Source: Flavobacteriales bacterium
GTDB taxonomy: Bacteria > Bacteroidota > Bacteroidia > Flavobacteriales > Flavobacteriaceae
Assembly (NCBI GenBank): GCA_024643405.1
Contig: JAHENA010000006.1
Coordinates: 1 to 64,000 of the forward strand
Length of the DNA stretch: 64,000 nt
Reading direction: 5' to 3'
The notes under the pieces are model-generated. The model ran no database searches. It was not told where the DNA came from and was given only the letters and a program-made list of their open reading frames with translations. Within the stretch, counting starts at the first letter, position 1; each line of letters starts with the position of its first letter. Positions 44,400-53,804 of this stretch are shown here, piece by piece. The position numbers and the translations under genes are program-made.

Positions 44400-45169
44400 T
44401 GAAAAAATCAATCATAGTTTACATATTAATTATAATCATAATTGCATGTCAATCAGATAATCAAATAACTAATTCTGAAGCAGCCATAAGTTTTAACTTC
44501 AGCCATAATTGGGATGGCACATTAGTTACTAATACAGACTTTAACAAAATACAATATACTAATGCCCATGGTGAATCTTTAAGTATTGAAAAACTGAGAT
44601 ACCTGATTTCAAAAATAACCTTTCACAAATCTAATGGAGAAAAAATAGTTTTAGAAGGATACAACCTAGTAGATGTCACCAATGAATCTAATTTGTCATT
44701 TTCTTCAAACACACTTATTCCAACAGGCAATTACAGTAACGTTTCCTTTCTTTTTGGATTTAATAATGAAGCCAATATAAGTGGTGCCTATCCCGATTTA
44801 AATTCAGCCTCATGGAATGTTCCAGAAATGTTAGGTGGTGGCTATCACTACATGCAATTAGAAGGGAAGTACATAAATACATTAAGTGAAGAGATTGGAT
44901 ATGCCTGTCATGCTATTAGAGCCGTAGATAATTCAGACCCTAATCATTTAGTTTTTCAAGATACCTTCATTGAAGTTAATTTAGGTTCTGTGACTATTTC
45001 CAATGACAGCTCATTTAATATTTCAATGAATATTGCTGAATGGTTTAAAAATCCAAACCTTTGGGATTTAAATACTTTATATAACGCATTAATGCCCAAT
45101 TTTAATGCACAAGTGAAGCTATATGAAAATGGTCAAGACGTGTTTAGTTTAGAATCTGTTAGCCCATAA
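44399..45169 (+). CDS. MbnP-family lipoprotein (putative copper-binding)
   Basis: This 256-residue predicted lipoprotein has its acylated Cys at residue 17 (IIIIACQSD). The family opening strand FNFSHNWDGT is followed by TNAHGESLSIEKLRYLISKITF, VTNESNLSF, FLFGFNNEANISG, GGGYHYMQLEGKY and the YACHAIRA strand. In Methylosinus, MbnP is a periplasmic protein in which MbnH oxidises a Trp to kynurenine, creating a copper site. Here the next gene is a di-heme enzyme one base away, matching that pairing outside methanobactin producers. Trp38 and several later Trp are candidates for modification. Confidence 0.82.
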   Translation: MKKSIIVYILIIIIIACQSDNQITNSEAAISFNFSHNWDGTLVTNTDFNKIQYTNAHGESLSIEKLRYLISKITFHKSNGEKIVLEGYNLVDVTNESNLSFSSNTLIPTGNYSNVSFLFGFNNEANISGAYPDLNSASWNVPEMLGGGYHYMQLEGKYINTLSEEIGYACHAIRAVDNSDPNHLVFQDTFIEVNLGSVTISNDSSFNISMNIAEWFKNPNLWDLNTLYNALMPNFNAQVKLYENGQDVFSLESVSP

Positions 45170-45170
45170 A

Positions 45171-46241
45171 ATGATTAAAAAAAAGGTTTTACATAGTCTT
45201 CTTTTATTCCTTATAGTTTCATGCTCTAATGAAACTGTTGAGCAGTTCATTTATAAGGCAACACCAGCGCCATTAAATATTCCGCTCCTTTTTGAACAAA
45301 ACATTTTGGCCCCAATAATTCCTGTTAATAATCCTCAAACAGTTGAAGGCATTGCTTTAGGAAAAAAATTGTTTTTTGATCCTATTTTGTCAGCCAATAA
45401 TACACAGGCCTGTGCAGATTGCCACACACCGGAAAACGCCTTTACAGATACCAATCGTTTTAGTGAAGGTATTGACGGAATTTTGGGAAACAGAAACTCG
45501 ATGCCTTTATTTAATTTAGCATGGAATTATGATGAAAAATTCTTTTGGGATGGACGGGTTTTTAGTTTAGAACATCAGGCTTTTGAACCTGTCACTAATC
45601 CAATAGAAATGAAAAACACTTGGCAACAGGTCATTGAAAAATTGGAAACAAGTGCAGATTATCCCAAATTATTTAGTGAAGCCTTTGGAACTTCATCAAT
45701 AGACTCAACCTTAGTCACCAAAGCGATTGCACAATTTGAAAGAACTTTGATTTCTGCCAGTTCCAAATTTGATAAATATCTTTTGGGAGAAGGGACATTA
45801 ACAGCACAAGAGCTGAATGGGTTCAATGTTTTTATGGACGAAACAAAAGGTGATTGTTTTCATTGTCATGGTAATGCGAATAATCCATTATGGACAGATA
45901 ATATATTTCATAACAACGGCTTGGATGCTGTGATAACCGATTTGGGATTAGGAAAAGTAACAGGTGATCCGGCCGACAATGGTAAGTTTAAATCACCTTC
46001 ATTACGCAATCTGGCCTTTACTGCTCCTTATATGCATGATGGCAGATTTACAACCCTTGAAGAAGTCATCAATCATTATAGTGAAGGATTACAAAACTCC
46101 CCTACTATTGATCCATTAATGAAAAAGGTTTCACAAGGCGGCGTCCATTTAACTGAGCAAGAAAAAATAGATTTAAAAGCCTTCTTATTATCGCTTAGTG
46201 ATGAAGTCTTTGTTACTAATCCTGCCTTCTTAAACCAATAA
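45171..46241 (+). CDS. Di-heme MbnH/MauG-like cytochrome c peroxidase family lipoprotein
   Basis: This 356-residue predicted lipoprotein (Cys18 in IVSCSNE) has two c-type heme motifs, CADCH at residues 81-85 and CFHCH at 229-233. It keeps the family stretches MPLFNLAW, KFFWDGRVFSLEHQAFEP, SPSLRNLAFTAPYMHDGRF and LEEVINHYSEG. By alignment from memory, the axial Met of classical di-heme peroxidases falls on Tyr303, as in MauG and unlike peroxidases. That favours a protein-modifying oxidase rather than plain peroxide removal. It is the last gene of the operon and its partner MbnP-like gene ends one base before it. Confidence 0.85.
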   Translation: MIKKKVLHSLLLFLIVSCSNETVEQFIYKATPAPLNIPLLFEQNILAPIIPVNNPQTVEGIALGKKLFFDPILSANNTQACADCHTPENAFTDTNRFSEGIDGILGNRNSMPLFNLAWNYDEKFFWDGRVFSLEHQAFEPVTNPIEMKNTWQQVIEKLETSADYPKLFSEAFGTSSIDSTLVTKAIAQFERTLISASSKFDKYLLGEGTLTAQELNGFNVFMDETKGDCFHCHGNANNPLWTDNIFHNNGLDAVITDLGLGKVTGDPADNGKFKSPSLRNLAFTAPYMHDGRFTTLEEVINHYSEGLQNSPTIDPLMKKVSQGGVHLTEQEKIDLKAFLLSLSDEVFVTNPAFLNQ

Positions 46242-46306
46242 GAAAAACCTATAAAAGCATATGCTAATATAATGTTAGAATGCATGGAAATCCATAACTT
46301 ATATTG

Positions 46307-46314
46307 TATATTTG
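46307..46314 (+). promoter_or_regulatory. Predicted -7 promoter box for the suf genes
   Basis: TATATTTG matches TAnnTTTG exactly. It lies 76 bases before the sufA ATG at 46391 and overlaps the start of the longer sufA frame, which argues for the shorter protein. Confidence 0.55.
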
Positions 46315-46390
46315 TGGCTTATTTAGAAACCGTCTTAATAAAGACAGTTTACAAATAATTGAAAAACAAAATAAAACTTTTTTAATAATT

Positions 46391-46720
46391 ATGATTAAAG
46401 TTTCTGAAACTGCTAAGAAAAAAGTCATCGAACTTATGCAAGAAGACGGTTATAATCCATCAACGGATTACGTGCGTGTTGGTGTAAAAAGCGGTGGTTG
46501 TTCTGGTTTATCATACGACTTAAAGTTTGACAAAGAAAATCAAGAAGGCGATAAAGTTTTTGTTGATAATGAGGTGCAAATTATAGTTGATAAAAAAAGC
46601 TTTTTATACCTAATTGGGACGACACTTGAATATTCAGGAGGGCTTAATGGAACTGGGTTTGTATTTAATAACCCCAACGCAAATAGAACTTGTGGCTGCG
46701 GTGAATCTTTTTCACTTTAA
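46391..46720 (+). CDS. sufA: A-type iron-sulfur carrier (HesB/IscA/SufA)
   Basis: This carrier holds and passes iron-sulfur clusters to target proteins. From ATG 46391 (MIKVSETAKKKVIELM) it has 109 residues with the three cluster Cys, VGVKSGGCSGLSYDLKF and CGCGESFSL near the end, and the FVFNNPNA strand before them. A longer in-frame start at 46304 is rejected because it lies in the promoter box. It leads the suf operon, 24 bases before sufB. Confidence 0.94.
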   Translation: MIKVSETAKKKVIELMQEDGYNPSTDYVRVGVKSGGCSGLSYDLKFDKENQEGDKVFVDNEVQIIVDKKSFLYLIGTTLEYSGGLNGTGFVFNNPNANRTCGCGESFSL

Positions 46721-46744
46721 ACCATCCATAGAAGAACAAAGACA

Positions 46745-48193
46745 ATGAACAAATATACTGAAGACGATTTAAGAGAAGAACTTAAAACCAAGGAATATGA
46801 ATACGGATTTTATACTGATATAGAATCTGATACGTTCCCTAATGGTTTAAATGAAGACATTGTTAGAGCTATTTCTCTTAAAAAAGAAGAGCCTCAATGG
46901 ATGACTGATTGGCGACTTGAAGCGTTTAAAGCTTGGAAAGAAATGACTGAGCCAGAATGGGCAAATGTGCATTATCAAAAACCAGATTTTCAGGCTATTT
47001 CTTACTATTCTGCACCAAACAGCAAGCCTAAATACAACAGCCTCGATGAAGTAGACCCGGAATTATTAGCCACTTTTGCAAAGCTGGGCATATCAATTGA
47101 TGAACAAAAAAAGTTGAGTAATGTTGCTATGGATGTCGTTGTTGATTCCGTTTCAGTTGCTACCACTTTTAAAAAGACTTTAGGAGAAAAAGGCATTATT
47201 TTTATGAGTATTTCTGAAGCTATTAAAGAGCATCCGGAATTAGTTAAAAAATACATTGGGACCGTAGTCCCACAAAAAGATAATTTTTATGCAGCCCTTA
47301 ATAGTGCCGTATTTAGTGACGGGTCTTTTTGTTATATCCCCAAAGGGGTTCGTTGCCCAATGGAACTTTCTACTTATTTCAGAATTAATCAGGCAGGAAC
47401 AGGTCAGTTTGAAAGAACGCTGGTGATTGCAGATGAAGGGAGTTATGTGAGTTACCTTGAGGGTTGTACGGCTCCAAGTAGAGACGAGAACCAGTTGCAC
47501 GCTGCCGTAGTTGAGTTGATTGCCCTTAATGATGCTGAAATAAAATATTCAACCGTTCAAAACTGGTATCCAGGAAATGCGGAAGGCAAAGGAGGTGTTT
47601 ACAATTTTGTAACTAAGCGTGGCCTTTGTGAAACCAATGCAAAAATTTCTTGGACTCAAGTAGAAACTGGTAGTGCGGTAACATGGAAATATCCAAGTTG
47701 TGTATTGAAAGGAGATAATTCTATTGGAGAATTTTATTCAATTGCGGTGACTAATAACCATCAACAAGCTGATACCGGAACCAAGATGATTCATTTAGGT
47801 AAAAACACCAAATCAACCATCATTTCAAAAGGCATCTCTGCAGGAAAATCTCAAAATAGTTATCGGGGGTTAGTAAAAATAAGTCCGAATGCAGATAATG
47901 CCCGTAATTTTTCACAATGTGACAGTTTACTAATGGGTAATGAATGTGGTGCGCATACCTTTCCGTATATTGAAGCAAAAAATAAAACAGCCAGAATTGA
48001 ACACGAAGCTACCACTAGTAAAATTGGTGAAGACCAAATTTTTTATTGTAACCAACGTGGTATTGATACAGAAAAAGCTATTGCCTTAATTGTGAATGGT
48101 TTTAGTAAGGATGTCCTTAATAAGCTACCCATGGAATTTGCTGTGGAGGCACAAAAACTTCTTGAGATAAGCTTAGAAGGATCTGTAGGATAA
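46745..48193 (+). CDS. sufB: Fe-S cluster assembly scaffold SufB
   Basis: SufB builds the nascent cluster with SufC and SufD. The 482-residue protein has the family landmarks [42 protein letters not shown], the [16 protein letters not shown]-type region (here [15 protein letters not shown]), [20 protein letters not shown] and [21 protein letters not shown]. The parallel beta-helix pattern runs through the core. It is followed by sufC after about 40 bases. Confidence 0.97.
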   Translation: MNKYTEDDLREELKTKEYEYGFYTDIESDTFPNGLNEDIVRAISLKKEEPQWMTDWRLEAFKAWKEMTEPEWANVHYQKPDFQAISYYSAPNSKPKYNSLDEVDPELLATFAKLGISIDEQKKLSNVAMDVVVDSVSVATTFKKTLGEKGIIFMSISEAIKEHPELVKKYIGTVVPQKDNFYAALNSAVFSDGSFCYIPKGVRCPMELSTYFRINQAGTGQFERTLVIADEGSYVSYLEGCTAPSRDENQLHAAVVELIALNDAEIKYSTVQNWYPGNAEGKGGVYNFVTKRGLCETNAKISWTQVETGSAVTWKYPSCVLKGDNSIGEFYSIAVTNNHQQADTGTKMIHLGKNTKSTIISKGISAGKSQNSYRGLVKISPNADNARNFSQCDSLLMGNECGAHTFPYIEAKNKTARIEHEATTSKIGEDQIFYCNQRGIDTEKAIALIVNGFSKDVLNKLPMEFAVEAQKLLEISLEGSVG

Positions 48194-48234
48194 TAAAATA
48201 ATAAATACAAATAGTCGCGATTTTAAATAATAAT

Positions 48235-48987
48235 ATGTTAAAAATTAAGAATTTACACGCAAGCGTTGAAGACAAATCCATTTTAAAAGGTATTAATCTT
48301 GAAATAAAACCTGGAGAAGTTCATGCCATCATGGGGCCAAACGGTTCTGGAAAGAGTACGCTGGCATCCGTTATTGCAGGAAAAGAAGATTACGAGGTAA
48401 CTGATGGAGAGGTTAGTTTTGAAGGAGAAGTTATTAATGACATGGCAGCTGAAGAGCGCGCCCATAAAGGCATTTTTCTATCATTTCAATATCCAGTTGA
48501 AATCCCAGGAGTTTCAGTAACAAATTTCATGAAAACAGCCATCAACGAAACGCGTAAAGCGAAAGGACTCGAAGACATGCCTGCTAAAGACATGTTAAAG
48601 TTAATTAGAGAAAAAGCGGAGTTATTAGAAATAGACAGAAAATTTTTATCTCGTTCATTAAACGAAGGCTTTTCGGGAGGTGAGAAAAAACGTAATGAAA
48701 TTTTTCAGATGGCTATGTTAGAACCAAAATTAGCCATATTAGATGAAACGGATTCAGGTCTTGATATTGATGCACTTAGAATTGTTGCTAATGGGGTAAA
48801 TAAACTTAAAAGTAAGAATAATGCGGTATTAGTTATTACGCATTACCAGCGATTATTAGATTATATAGTTCCTGATTTTGTTCATGTATTGTACAAAGGA
48901 AGAATTGTAAAGTCTGGAACCAAAGAATTAGCACATGAGCTTGAAGAAAAAGGTTACGACTGGATTAAAGAAGAAGTTAACGCATAA
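48235..48987 (+). CDS. sufC: Fe-S cluster assembly ATPase SufC
   Basis: This cytosolic ABC-type ATPase drives the SufBCD scaffold. The 250 residues include Walker [17 protein letters not shown], the Q-loop [13 protein letters not shown], the signature [15 protein letters not shown] and Walker [17 protein letters not shown], with the family-specific [10 protein letters not shown]. It has no membrane partner, as expected. It sits between sufB and sufD. Confidence 0.97.
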   Translation: MLKIKNLHASVEDKSILKGINLEIKPGEVHAIMGPNGSGKSTLASVIAGKEDYEVTDGEVSFEGEVINDMAAEERAHKGIFLSFQYPVEIPGVSVTNFMKTAINETRKAKGLEDMPAKDMLKLIREKAELLEIDRKFLSRSLNEGFSGGEKKRNEIFQMAMLEPKLAILDETDSGLDIDALRIVANGVNKLKSKNNAVLVITHYQRLLDYIVPDFVHVLYKGRIVKSGTKELAHELEEKGYDWIKEEVNA

Positions 48988-49036
48988 TTAATTTTCAGTT
49001 AGAGCGGCAAAACCACTTTGAACTAACAATTAAAAA

Positions 49037-50350
49037 ATGGATTTAAAAGAAAAATTAATATCATCCTTTTGGGCATTTGAAAACCATCAAGACGAAGATG
49101 CTTATTTACATAAAATAAGAACCGAAGCCATCAAAACATTTGAAGACAATGGCTTTCCTTCAAAAAAAGAAGAAGCCTGGAAATACACTTCCTTAAACAG
49201 TGTTTTAAAAAATGATTTTAGTGTGTTCCCAAAACAGGAAAATGCCATTGAATATAATGATGTTAAGAAATATTTTATTCATGACATCGACACTTATAAA
49301 ATTGTGTTTATTGACGGAAAATATTCTTCACACCTCTCACAAACAACACATGATGGTATGGACATTTGTTTAATGTCATCGGCATTATCAAAACCTAAAT
49401 ACCGAATTTTAATTGAGAATTATTTTAATAAAATTGCTAAGAACGACAGTTTAACGTCATTAAATACGGCGTTTTCAAGTGAAGGCGCTTACATTCATAT
49501 TCCTAAAAATAAAATGGTTGCAAAACCAATTCAAATCATCCATTTTTCCACAGGAAATGAATCAGCAATTATGTTACAACCGCGTAATTTAATTGTAGTT
49601 GACGAAAATTCGCATTTACAAATTATTGAAAGACATCAAAGCTTAACTGATAACCCTGTTTTAACCAATAGCGTTACAGAGTTATTTGTCAACAAGCGCG
49701 CTATTGTTGATTATTATAAAGTGCAAAATGATGATTCAAACGCCTCGTTAATTGACAACTCATATATCAATCAAAAACAAGAAAGTATATGTTCTGTTCA
49801 TACGTTTTCATTTGGCGGGAAATTAACTCGAAATAATCTTAATTTCTATCAACATGGAGAACGTATAAACTCCATTTTAAAAGGCATCACTATTATTGGT
49901 GATAAGCAGCATGTTGACCATAATACCTTAGTGCATCATACAGAACCAAATTGTGAAAGTCATCAGGATTACAAAGGTGTTTTTGGCGAAAATTCTACAG
50001 GTGTTTTCAACGGAAAAATAATTGTCAATAAAGAAGCTCAAAAAACCAATGCCTTTCAATCTAATAAAAACATTTTAATTAGCGATAAAGCAACTATTAA
50101 CACTAAACCACAATTAGAAATTTTTGCTGATGATGTGAAGTGCTCACATGGTTGTACCATAGGTCAATTAGACGAAAGCGCGCTGTTTTATTTACGTTCA
50201 AGAGGGATTCCTGAAAAAGAAGCGAAGGCATTACTTATGTATGCGTTTAGTAATAACGTGTTAAGCTCCGTGCGAATTCCTGAAATTAAACAGCGTATCA
50301 ATAAAATTATAGCTAATAAATTAGGTGTTGATATTGGTTTTGATTTATAA
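49037..50350 (+). CDS. sufD: Fe-S cluster assembly protein SufD
   Basis: SufD is the partner of SufB in the SufBC2D complex. The 437 residues start with a helical domain (KKEEAWKYTSLNSVLKNDF), then a right-handed beta-helix with YIHIPKNKMVAKPIQI and VDHNTLVHHTEPNCESHQDYKGVF split over the core, and the C-terminal signature KCSHGCTIGQLDESALFYL plus RSRGIPEKEAKALLMYAF. It is followed by a palindromic intergenic element, then sufS. Confidence 0.96.
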   Translation: MDLKEKLISSFWAFENHQDEDAYLHKIRTEAIKTFEDNGFPSKKEEAWKYTSLNSVLKNDFSVFPKQENAIEYNDVKKYFIHDIDTYKIVFIDGKYSSHLSQTTHDGMDICLMSSALSKPKYRILIENYFNKIAKNDSLTSLNTAFSSEGAYIHIPKNKMVAKPIQIIHFSTGNESAIMLQPRNLIVVDENSHLQIIERHQSLTDNPVLTNSVTELFVNKRAIVDYYKVQNDDSNASLIDNSYINQKQESICSVHTFSFGGKLTRNNLNFYQHGERINSILKGITIIGDKQHVDHNTLVHHTEPNCESHQDYKGVFGENSTGVFNGKIIVNKEAQKTNAFQSNKNILISDKATINTKPQLEIFADDVKCSHGCTIGQLDESALFYLRSRGIPEKEAKALLMYAFSNNVLSSVRIPEIKQRINKIIANKLGVDIGFDL

Positions 50351-50361
50351 TATTATTTAAA

Positions 50362-50434
50362 AGCTATTTCCCGCTATTCGCTCTATCTTTTTTAAATTAA
50401 TAATGTAAAAAAGGATGCCGCTACTATCGGGGCT
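50362..50434. repeat. REP-like imperfect palindromic element between sufD and sufS
   Basis: The 100-base gap begins AGCTATTTCCCGCTATTCGC, runs through CTCTATCTTTTTT, and closes AAAAAAGGATGCCGCTACTATCGGGGCT-like (last part CTACTATCGGGGCT). The two halves pair at the ends (AGC/GCT, CCCG/CGGG, TTTTTT/AAAAAA, GC/GC). From memory, elements of this form with CCGCTATC and GGATGCCGCT blocks recur between genes in Flavobacteriaceae. Only one copy is visible here. Confidence 0.6.
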
Positions 50435-50450
50435 ATTTTAAAAAACAACT

Positions 50451-51665
50451 ATGTTTAACGTAGAAGATATAAGAAAAGATTTTCCAATACTTTCAAGACA
50501 AGTCAACGGAAAACCTTTGGTGTATTTTGATAATGCAGCTACTTCTCAAACACCTCAACAGGTCATTGATGTTATTGTAGATTATTATTCAAATTACAAT
50601 GCCAATATTCATCGTGGCGTACATGCATTAAGTCAAGAAGCTACTGATAAATACGAGCAAGCTCGACATATTATTCAAAAGCATTTTAATGCCAGGTTTG
50701 CACATGAAATTATTTTTACCTCAGGCACGACGCATAGTATCAACTTAGTAGCCAATGGTTTTTCATCCATCTTAAATAAAGGAGATGAAATTATTGTATC
50801 TGCCTTAGAGCATCACAGCAATATTGTACCATGGCAAATGCTTTGTGAACGTACTGGAGCCATTTTAAAAGTGATTCCAATGAATCAAGAGGGTGAATTA
50901 ATTATGTCTGAGTATGATAAGCTTATTTCCAATAACACTAAATTGGTTTTTGTAAATCACATTTCAAATGCCTTAGGCACTATAAATCCTATTGAATACA
51001 TTATTGAAAAAGCACATCAGGTTGGTGCCGCGGTATTAATTGATGGCGCTCAAGCGTGTCCGCATTTAAAACCAGATGTTCAAGCTTTAGATGTTGATTT
51101 TTATGTAGCTTCAGCGCATAAAATGTGTGGCCCAACAGGTGAAGGCATGCTTTACGGTAAAGAAGCCTGGCTTAAAAAATTACCACCATATCAAGGAGGT
51201 GGTGAAATGATAGCTGAAGTTACTTTTGAGAAAACCACGTATGCCGAATTACCTCATAAATTTGAGGCAGGAACCCCAAATATTTGTGGCGGTATTGCCT
51301 TTGGTGCAGCCATAGACTATATGAACGCTATTGGATTTGACGCCATTTCTAAATATGAGCATGAGCTTTTAGAATATGCTACACAAAAATTACTTGAAAT
51401 AGAAGGCTTAAAAATTTACGGCACTTCAAAAAATAAAACATCTGTAATTTCTTTTAACCTAAAAGGTATTCATCCATATGATGTAGGCACTATTCTTGAC
51501 AAAATGGGAATTGCGGTGAGAACCGGCCATCATTGTGCGCAACCCATTATGGATTATTATAAAATTCCGGGCACCGTAAGAGCCTCTTTCGCTTTTTATA
51601 ATACCAAAACAGAAATTGATAGTTTAGTTGCAGCAGTAAAGAAAGCGCGACTCATGCTTTCTTAA
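50451..51665 (+). CDS. sufS: Cysteine desulfurase SufS
   Basis: This PLP enzyme removes sulfur from cysteine for cluster assembly. The 404-residue protein has YFDNAATSQTPQQV near the start, IFTSGTTHSINLVANG, the PLP-lysine stretch ASAHKMCGPTGEGMLYG, PPYQGGGEMI, KFEAGTPNICGGIAFG and the active-site Cys loop RTGHHCAQPIMDYY. The sequence is that of the class II SufS/CsdA type. Its partner SufE is encoded about 2.1 kb downstream, after two unrelated secreted-protein genes. Confidence 0.96.
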   Translation: MFNVEDIRKDFPILSRQVNGKPLVYFDNAATSQTPQQVIDVIVDYYSNYNANIHRGVHALSQEATDKYEQARHIIQKHFNARFAHEIIFTSGTTHSINLVANGFSSILNKGDEIIVSALEHHSNIVPWQMLCERTGAILKVIPMNQEGELIMSEYDKLISNNTKLVFVNHISNALGTINPIEYIIEKAHQVGAAVLIDGAQACPHLKPDVQALDVDFYVASAHKMCGPTGEGMLYGKEAWLKKLPPYQGGGEMIAEVTFEKTTYAELPHKFEAGTPNICGGIAFGAAIDYMNAIGFDAISKYEHELLEYATQKLLEIEGLKIYGTSKNKTSVISFNLKGIHPYDVGTILDKMGIAVRTGHHCAQPIMDYYKIPGTVRASFAFYNTKTEIDSLVAAVKKARLMLS

Positions 51666-51830
51666 GTCTACCCTTACTTTTTTTTAGGCTTTACAATAAA
51701 TAAAATTTTGTTATTTAGTTAACAGAAAAATACTTTTTGTCGAATATTTAACAAAATTTATTAACAAATGATAAGAAGTTTAAAAATATTTTATATTTTC
51801 CTCAACACTAATCCTTAATTAACAACTATT

Positions 51831-52901
51831 ATGAAAAAATTATTTTTTGGTTTGGCTTCAATAGCCTTATTATTTTCGGCATGTAACAACGATACAAAAG
51901 AGATTACTCTAGATCAAGAAATTGACATGAGCGATTTTTACGTTTACACGGATTCTGCTGATGACTTAGCTAATAAGCAAAATACAGGCAAGGACATTAA
52001 TAAAACTTGCGGAACCATGTCCAATTTAAACAGATTATTAGCCGAAAATCCAGGATTAGAGAAAAAAATGTTTGACATTGAATATAAAACTAGACAATAT
52101 ATAGCTGCAAAAGGAAATAGCTCAGGTAAAGGAAAACCAGGCGGAGGTTCAGGAGGTGGTGGTGAAACTGATATTGATGTTTTACCAATACAAGATAATT
52201 TAAATATTGTGATTCCTGTTTATTTTCATATAGTTTTACAAAATGCTAATGATGTTAGCGATGCACAAATTCAATCACAATTAAGAGTCCTTAATGATGA
52301 TTTTAGTAAAACAAATACAAACCTATTACCTTCAGGAGCCACTAATTTTATAAATGATGCTACCAACACAGGTATTAGTTTCTCTCTAGCAGGCATTGCA
52401 AGACATAACGATAATACTTCTTCTTGGGGAAGTAATGACGCTGTAAAAAATGCTTATCCACCTGTCTCCCCTTCAACACAACTAAATATTTGGGTTTGTA
52501 ATTTAGGTGGTGGTCTTTTAGGATATGCGCAATTTCCAGGTGGTAACCCAAGCACTGATGGGGTTGTCATACTTTACTCAAGTTTACCAGGTGGTTCTGC
52601 ATCCAATTATAACTTAGGAAGAACGGCAAGTCATGAGGTAGGACATTATTTAAATTTAAGACATATTTGGGGTGATGGCAGATGCCGTCAGGATGATTTT
52701 GTTGAAGACACTCCAACATCAGATGGTCCAAATTATGGATGTCCAGCATATCCAACAGTAAACTGTAGTTCCACAGATATGACCATGAATTATATGGACT
52801 ATACATATGATTCATGTATGTATATGTTTACCGATGGGCAACGAAATAGAATGAGAGCTATTTTTGCCGCTGGAGGTTCTAGAGAAAGTATGATACCATA
52901 A
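51831..52901 (+). CDS. M43 (pappalysin-like) zinc metalloprotease lipoprotein
   Basis: This 356-residue predicted lipoprotein has a signal ending LLFSAC, followed by NNDTKE. A Gly/Ser-rich linker near residues 97-112 (GKGKPGGGSGGGG) separates an N-terminal segment from the protease domain. The zinc site HEVGHYLNLRHIWGD fits HExxHxxGxxH, and MNYMDYTYDSCMYMFTDGQ gives the Met-turn and disulfide Cys typical of M43. There is no T9SS tail, so the lipid anchor should hold it. It lies inside the suf gene run without an obvious link to that pathway. A terminator follows. Confidence 0.9.
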   Translation: MKKLFFGLASIALLFSACNNDTKEITLDQEIDMSDFYVYTDSADDLANKQNTGKDINKTCGTMSNLNRLLAENPGLEKKMFDIEYKTRQYIAAKGNSSGKGKPGGGSGGGGETDIDVLPIQDNLNIVIPVYFHIVLQNANDVSDAQIQSQLRVLNDDFSKTNTNLLPSGATNFINDATNTGISFSLAGIARHNDNTSSWGSNDAVKNAYPPVSPSTQLNIWVCNLGGGLLGYAQFPGGNPSTDGVVILYSSLPGGSASNYNLGRTASHEVGHYLNLRHIWGDGRCRQDDFVEDTPTSDGPNYGCPAYPTVNCSSTDMTMNYMDYTYDSCMYMFTDGQRNRMRAIFAAGGSRESMIP

Positions 52902-52924
52902 TAAATATTTTTTGATTTTTTTTT

Positions 52925-52952
52925 AAAGACGCCAACTTTGGCGTCTTTTTTG
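52925..52952 (+). terminator. Intrinsic terminator of the M43 gene
   Basis: AAAGACGCC and GGCGTCTTT form a nine-bp stem around a six-base loop, then a T run, 24 bases after the stop. Confidence 0.9.
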
Positions 52953-52977
52953 TATTTTAAAATGAAAAATAAAAACA

Positions 52978-53766
52978 ATGAAATTAATTGTCATCCTATT
53001 CAGTATTCTTTCAATAAAAGGATGCTGTAATTCACCCAAAACCGTAGCTGTTTCTCAAAGTGAGAGCGTACCTCAATTAGAATTAAATGGACCCTATACT
53101 ATTATTTCTATATTTAATGAAGATGTAGCCATTTATAATTTAGAGGTAGATTTTAATGCTGCGGAAAAAAGAATTACTGGTTTTTCTGGCTGTAATCGTT
53201 TTTTTGGAAATTATACACTCAGTGATTCTACTATTACGTTTGGCCCACAAGGTTCTACAAAAATGTATTGTGATGACGATGCCAATACTATTGAAACTAA
53301 ATTGTATGAGGCCTTTTTAAAAATTAATCGTTTAAATTTTAACCATTCAAGTTTAGAGTTTATGAGTGGTAATAGCCAAGTTTTAAAAATGATAAAGAAA
53401 CCTCAGGAAATGATATCATTTTTTGAATACTCAACCGTTTCAAGAGGGACCTATAAACTCATCACTATAAATAAGAAACAAATCTCAATAATCAGCAAGC
53501 GCGATGCAACACCCATTATTAAGCGATGTTCCGAGCTTGAATGGGGAAAACTTATTGATGCCGTTAAAACACTAAACATTGAGAATATCTCCAATTTAAA
53601 GGCGCCTTCTGAAAAACGTTTATTTGATGGTGCATTAATTGCCAATTTAACTATTCAATATAACGGTGAGACCTATGAATCTGCAAGTTTTGATCATGGA
53701 AACCCTCCAGCAGAAATTGAACGTATTGTTAAGGAAATCTTATCAATTTCAGAAAATATTGAATAG
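52978..53766 (+). CDS. META-domain lipoprotein
   Basis: This 262-residue predicted lipoprotein has a signal ending SIKGC. A META (HslJ/DUF306-type) domain spans about residues 35-140: LNGPYTIISIFNEDVAIYN opens it, FSGCNRFFGNYTLSDSTITFG is its hallmark and MYCDD plus LYEAFLKINRL close it. A second domain of about 110 residues follows (STVSRGTYKLITINKKQISI and beyond), which I do not recognise. In E. coli, HslJ links to heat and novobiocin resistance. The gene is between the M43 protease and sufE. Confidence 0.8.
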   Translation: MKLIVILFSILSIKGCCNSPKTVAVSQSESVPQLELNGPYTIISIFNEDVAIYNLEVDFNAAEKRITGFSGCNRFFGNYTLSDSTITFGPQGSTKMYCDDDANTIETKLYEAFLKINRLNFNHSSLEFMSGNSQVLKMIKKPQEMISFFEYSTVSRGTYKLITINKKQISIISKRDATPIIKRCSELEWGKLIDAVKTLNIENISNLKAPSEKRLFDGALIANLTIQYNGETYESASFDHGNPPAEIERIVKEILSISENIE

Positions 53767-53804
53767 AAACATTTCTTATTGTATTTTTGCTTAAAATAAA
53801 CGCT

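Noticed and set aside
45171-46241. Plain cytochrome c peroxidase for peroxide defence
   Set aside because: The MbnP-like partner one base upstream and Tyr at the ligand position favour a MauG/MbnH role, though peroxidase activity is not excluded.
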